From the NCBI GenBank assembly GCA_902799045.1, contig CADBZH010000017.1:1-64000 (forward strand): 64,000 bases of DNA, written 5' to 3'. Source of the DNA: an uncultured Eubacteriales bacterium (GTDB lineage Bacteria; Bacillota; Clostridia; Christensenellales; Aristaeellaceae). This document shows, in pieces, positions 61,090 through 64,000 of the stretch; within the stretch, counting starts at the first letter, position 1, and each line of letters starts with the position of its first letter. A program made the position numbers and the translations under genes. Under the pieces are notes generated by a model. The model worked only from the letters and a program-made list of their open reading frames with translations. It was not told where the DNA came from and did not search any database.

Positions 61090-61310
61090 CGCCGCGCCTC
61101 CCCTGTGTAAGGGGAGGTGGCGCGAAGCGCCGGAGGGGTTGTCAGGCCTCCCCTTTCACAGGGGAGGCGAGGTGCTGCACTTTCCAAAAGCCTTCCCCGG
61201 GTGGGGGTTCGAGCGCTCGGAAAACAGTCCAGTGGACTGTTTTCAGTGAGAACGGGCTGGTAAGCCCCCGGTAGGTGGCCCGCGAAGCGGGTCGGATGAG
61301 GTCTTTTGCA
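61090..61310. repeat. CCTCCCC/CCTTCCCC hairpin repeat block, second copy
   Basis: It contains CCTCCCCTgtgtaAGGGGAGG, a second CCTCCCCTttcacAGGGGAGG, the TTTCCAAAAGCCTTCCCC piece shared with 9114-9353, an AAAACAGTCCAgTGGACTGTTTT palindrome and CGGATGAGG. No gene is seen. Confidence 0.6.
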
Positions 61311-61355
61311 CCAACGAAGAGTAAACGATGTCGCCCTGCGGGGGCTTCGTGGATG

Positions 61356-61384
61356 TTGCACAAATCCTTCCGTTGTGATATGAT
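61356..61384 (+). promoter_or_regulatory. lar operon promoter
   Basis: TTGCAC (61356-61361) and TATGAT (61379-61384) are 17 bp apart. Confidence 0.6.
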
Positions 61385-61413
61385 ATTACGGTAAATCGAA
61401 GGGAGGCGGAGGC

Positions 61414-62181
61414 ATGGGGGAGCACAACGCGGTCCCGACGTCCCTGCGGGCGTTTTTTGAGGCGCATCCCCGCCTCGCGCTGGCCTTCTCCGGCGGGGTG
61501 GACAGCGCCTACCTGCTCTATGCGGCGAAGGCCTGCGGCTGCGACGTGCGCGCCTTCTACGCCCAGTCGGCGTTCCAGCCGGCATTCGAGCGGGAGGACG
61601 CCCGCTGCCTGGCGGATCAGCTGCACGCGGCGCTGACGTTCGTGCCGCTGGACGTGCTGTCGGTGGAGGCGGTGCGCGCCAATCCCGCCGACCGCTGTTA
61701 CCACTGCAAGCGGGCCATCTTCACCCCGCTGCTGCGGGCCGCGGCGGAGGCGGGCTGCGAGGTCGTCATCGACGGCACCAACGCCTCTGACGACGCGGGC
61801 GACCGCCCCGGCATGCGGGCGCTGGAGGAGCTCTCGGTGCTCTCGCCGCTGCGGCTGTGCGGCATCGCCAAGGCCGACGTGCGGCGCTTTTCCCGGGAGG
61901 CGGGGCTGTTCACCTGGGACAAGCCCGCCTATGCCTGCCTCGCCACCCGCGTCCCCACGGGGACGCCCATCACCACGGAGCTGCTTCAGCGGGTCGAGGG
62001 CGCGGAGGCGGCGCTGTTTGCCCTGGGCTTCACCGATTTCCGCGTGCGCCTGTTCCACGACGCCGCCCGGCTGCAGCTGCCCGCCGGCCAGATGGAGCGG
62101 GCCGTCGAGCGCCGGGACGCCATCCGCGGGGCGCTGGCGCCGTGGTTTGACGTGGTGATGCTGGACTTGAAGGAGAGATAG
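61414..62181 (+). CDS. larE: sulfur transferase LarE
   Basis: The protein has 255 residues. The PP-loop is SGGVDS (26-31), and the segment RCYHCKRAIF is typical. The sulfur-donating Cys is Cys175 in AYACLATRVPTG, one residue off the sacrificial Cys176 of Lactobacillus plantarum LarE. It adenylates the carboxylates of pyridinium dicarboxylate mononucleotide and inserts sulfur to build the nickel-pincer cofactor of lactate racemase. It is first in the operon, with larB 2 bases later. Confidence 0.92.
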   Translation: MGEHNAVPTSLRAFFEAHPRLALAFSGGVDSAYLLYAAKACGCDVRAFYAQSAFQPAFEREDARCLADQLHAALTFVPLDVLSVEAVRANPADRCYHCKRAIFTPLLRAAAEAGCEVVIDGTNASDDAGDRPGMRALEELSVLSPLRLCGIAKADVRRFSREAGLFTWDKPAYACLATRVPTGTPITTELLQRVEGAEAALFALGFTDFRVRLFHDAARLQLPAGQMERAVERRDAIRGALAPWFDVVMLDLKER

Positions 62182-62183
62182 CC

Positions 62184-62942
62184 ATGGAACGCGAGCAAAT
62201 GCTGCAGGCCCTCCGGGCGGTGCAGGCCGGGATGATGACCCCGGAGGCGGCGCTGGGCCTGTTCGCCCAGGCCCCCTATGAGGACATCGGCTACGCCAAG
62301 ATCGACCACCACCGCGCCTTGCGCAACGGCACCGGCGAGGTGATCTACGGCGCGGGCAAGACCGGCGGGCAGATCGCGGGCATCGTCGAGCGCCTGGCGG
62401 CGGCGGGCGCGAGGAACATCCTCATCACCCGGATGGACGCGGAAAAGGCCGGGGTGGTGGAGCGGGTCGCGCCGCTGTTCTACGACGCGGTGAGCCGCGT
62501 GGGAGTGGCCCATCGCGAGGAGCGAACGCTGCGCGGCAGCGTGGTGGTGGCCTCCGGCGGCACCAGCGACCTGCCCGTGTGCGAGGAGGCGGCGCTGACC
62601 GCCGAGACGCTGGGCAGCCGGGTCACGCGCCTCTACGACGTGGGCGTGGCGGGGCTGCATCGGCTGCTCTCCCACATGGACGAGCTGCAATCGGCCCGGG
62701 CGGTGGTGGCCGTGGCCGGCATGGAGGGCGCCCTGGCCAGCGTGATCGGCGGGCTGGTGGACTGCCCGGTGATCGCCGTGCCCACCTCCGTGGGCTACGG
62801 GGCCAACTTCGGCGGGCTCTCCGCGCTGCTTTCCATGCTGAATGCCTGCGCCAGCGGCCTCTCCGTCGTGAACATCGACAACGGCTTCGGCGCGGGATTT
62901 CTGGCCAATCGAATCAATCTGATGAAGGGGCTTGACGAATGA
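62184..62942 (+). CDS. larB: LarB carboxylase/hydrolase
   Basis: The protein has 252 residues. The C-terminal half is a PurE-like AIR-carboxylase fold (VASGGTSDLPVCEEAALTAETLG and VPTSVGYGANFGGLSALLSML). It carboxylates and hydrolyses nicotinic acid adenine dinucleotide in the first step of pincer-cofactor synthesis. Its stop overlaps the larC start as ATGA. Confidence 0.92.
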   Translation: MEREQMLQALRAVQAGMMTPEAALGLFAQAPYEDIGYAKIDHHRALRNGTGEVIYGAGKTGGQIAGIVERLAAAGARNILITRMDAEKAGVVERVAPLFYDAVSRVGVAHREERTLRGSVVVASGGTSDLPVCEEAALTAETLGSRVTRLYDVGVAGLHRLLSHMDELQSARAVVAVAGMEGALASVIGGLVDCPVIAVPTSVGYGANFGGLSALLSMLNACASGLSVVNIDNGFGAGFLANRINLMKGLDE

Positions 62943-64000
62943 AGACGCTGTACATTGAATGCAACATGGGCGCGGCGGGGGACATGCTGATGGCGGCGCT
63001 GTCGGAGCTGATCGACGCGCCGGAGGATTTTGTTCGCGCCATGAACGGCCTGGGCCTGCCGGGCGTGCGCTTTGAGCGCCGGGCAGATGAGAAGTGCGGC
63101 ATCCGCGGCACCCACATGGCTGTGACCGTGGACGGCGAGGAGGAATACTCCCACGACGTGCACGACCACGACCATCACGACCACGACCATGAGCACCCCC
63201 ACGATCATCATCACGATCATGACCACCATCATGACCATGACCATGAGCATTCCCACGACCATCACGACCACGAGCACTCTGAACTCCACACTCATCATCA
63301 CGCCCACCTGTCGGACATCCGCGCCATCATCGACGGCCTGCCGGTGTCGGAGAAGGTGAAGGCGGACGCGAACGCCGTGTACGCGTTGATCGCCGAGGCG
63401 GAATCCGCCGCCCACGGCCAGAGCGTGGAGCAGATCCACTTCCACGAGGTGGGCACGCTGGACGCCGTGGCCGACGTGGTGGGCGTCTGCGCGCTGATGG
63501 AGCGCCTCGCGCCGGAGCGCGTGGTGGTCTCGCCGATCCACGTGGGCAGCGGCCAGGTGCGCTGCGCCCACGGCGTGCTGCCGGTGCCGGCGCCCGCCAC
63601 GGCCTACATCCTGAAGGGCGTGCCGATCTATGGCGGCGCGATCCGCGGCGAGCTCTGCACCCCCACCGGCGCGGCGCTGCTGAAGCACTTTGCCGACGCC
63701 TTCGGGCCGATGCCGACTATGGCCGTCGAGCGGACGGGCTATGGCATGGGCACCAAGGACTTTGAATGGGCCAACTGCGTGCGGGCGATGCTGGGCGAGG
63801 CGGCGGGCGGCGGGGACGCCGTATGCGAGCTGCGCTGCAACCTGGACGACATGACCGGCGAGGAGATCGCCTTCGCGGCGGACGCGCTGCGCGAGGCCGG
63901 GGCGCTGGACGTGTGGACGGAGGCCATCCAGATGAAGAAGGGCCGCCCCGGCACGCTGCTGGCCTGCCTGTGCGCCGCCGACCGGGAAGGGGAGTTCGCC
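62939..64000 (+). CDS. larC: nickel insertase LarC (partial, runs off the window)
   Basis: The first 354 residues are present. MKTLYIECNMGAAGDMLMAAL begins the LarC1 region (split here: GAAGDML is the conserved piece). A tract of about 45 residues that is almost entirely His and Asp (about residues 71-121) follows, then HFHEVGTLDAVADVVG. The frame continues without interruption into the LarC2-type part (GYGMGTKDFE...CNLDDMTGEEIA). In L. plantarum the two parts are joined by programmed frameshifting; here they are one frame. LarC inserts nickel using CTP. The His tract probably stores or delivers Ni2+. Confidence 0.92.
   Translation, partial: MKTLYIECNMGAAGDMLMAALSELIDAPEDFVRAMNGLGLPGVRFERRADEKCGIRGTHMAVTVDGEEEYSHDVHDHDHHDHDHEHPHDHHHDHDHHHDHDHEHSHDHHDHEHSELHTHHHAHLSDIRAIIDGLPVSEKVKADANAVYALIAEAESAAHGQSVEQIHFHEVGTLDAVADVVGVCALMERLAPERVVVSPIHVGSGQVRCAHGVLPVPAPATAYILKGVPIYGGAIRGELCTPTGAALLKHFADAFGPMPTMAVERTGYGMGTKDFEWANCVRAMLGEAAGGGDAVCELRCNLDDMTGEEIAFAADALREAGALDVWTEAIQMKKGRPGTLLACLCAADREGEFA

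Noticed and set aside
63150-63310. His/Asp codon tract in larC as a non-coding simple repeat
   Set aside because: It stays in frame within a clear larC gene, and His-rich tracts are usual in nickel-handling proteins.
63700-63860. A programmed frameshift site between LarC1 and LarC2
   Set aside because: The reading frame is continuous through this region, so none is needed.

Overview
The window reads as a GC-rich chromosome segment of a strictly anaerobic, fermentative Clostridia-like Firmicute, probably a gut or rumen glycan user. The basis is an oxygen-sensitive class III ribonucleotide reductase, an Rnf complex, a Gram-positive style PTS, lysine synthesis by the acetylase route (dapH), AAGGAGG-type ribosome sites and TTGACA-17-TATAAT promoters. 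No phage, insertion-sequence transposase, tRNA or CRISPR array was recognised. The taxonomic reading is inference.

Layout, left to right. The left edge (1-250) may be the leader of an rRNA operon running out of the window. Then come a WYL regulator, a small P-loop kinase and a glycan cluster (GH8 exo-oligoxylanase, GH31 alpha-xylosidase, GH29 alpha-fucosidase, zinc macrodomain ADP-ribosylhydrolase), whose enzymes suit xylan and xyloglucan side chains. nrdG and nrdD follow; NrdD carries a fused C-terminal redoxin domain, and a thioredoxin reductase-like gene lies next to it. Tandem NrdR boxes precede nrdD. A LacI regulator, an ABC sugar importer without its own ATPase and a GH130 phosphorylase form a manno-oligosaccharide-type locus (13.5-19.2 kb).

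The minus strand from 28.1 to 19.5 kb is one respiratory operon: rnfC, a fused rnfD-rnfG, rnfE, rnfA, rnfB, a pentaheme NrfA-like cytochrome, resB and ccsA. A ferredoxin-driven ion pump is thus co-transcribed with a periplasm-facing multiheme cytochrome and the machinery that attaches its hemes. Divergently, a PTS operon encodes IIBCA, enzyme I and a protein in which HPr is fused to a D-lactate dehydrogenase. This PTS-fermentation fusion is the most striking protein architecture here.

Next are a Dabb protein, a lysine-riboswitch-controlled dapA-dapB-dapH-deacetylase operon, mntP, cell-envelope genes, an RNA pseudouridine synthase and a methyltransferase. A maltodextrin locus follows (malK, malG, malF, malE, AraC regulator, glgP). 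After an ECF-S-like membrane protein and a short-chain dehydrogenase comes a three-gene proton-motor module resembling ZorA/ZorB of Zorya defence but without the Zorya effectors, then mnmA and a repeat-rich coiled-coil membrane protein. The window ends in a lar operon (larE, larB, larC) for the nickel-pincer cofactor of lactate racemase, which fits with the D-lactate dehydrogenase.

Intergenic DNA is unusually full of repeats: two MITE-like families with terminal inverted repeats (one with 3-bp target duplications), several hairpin families shared between distant gaps, and palindromes whose arms are runs of variable 7-bp units. At 54.1-54.6 kb these are nested in one another.
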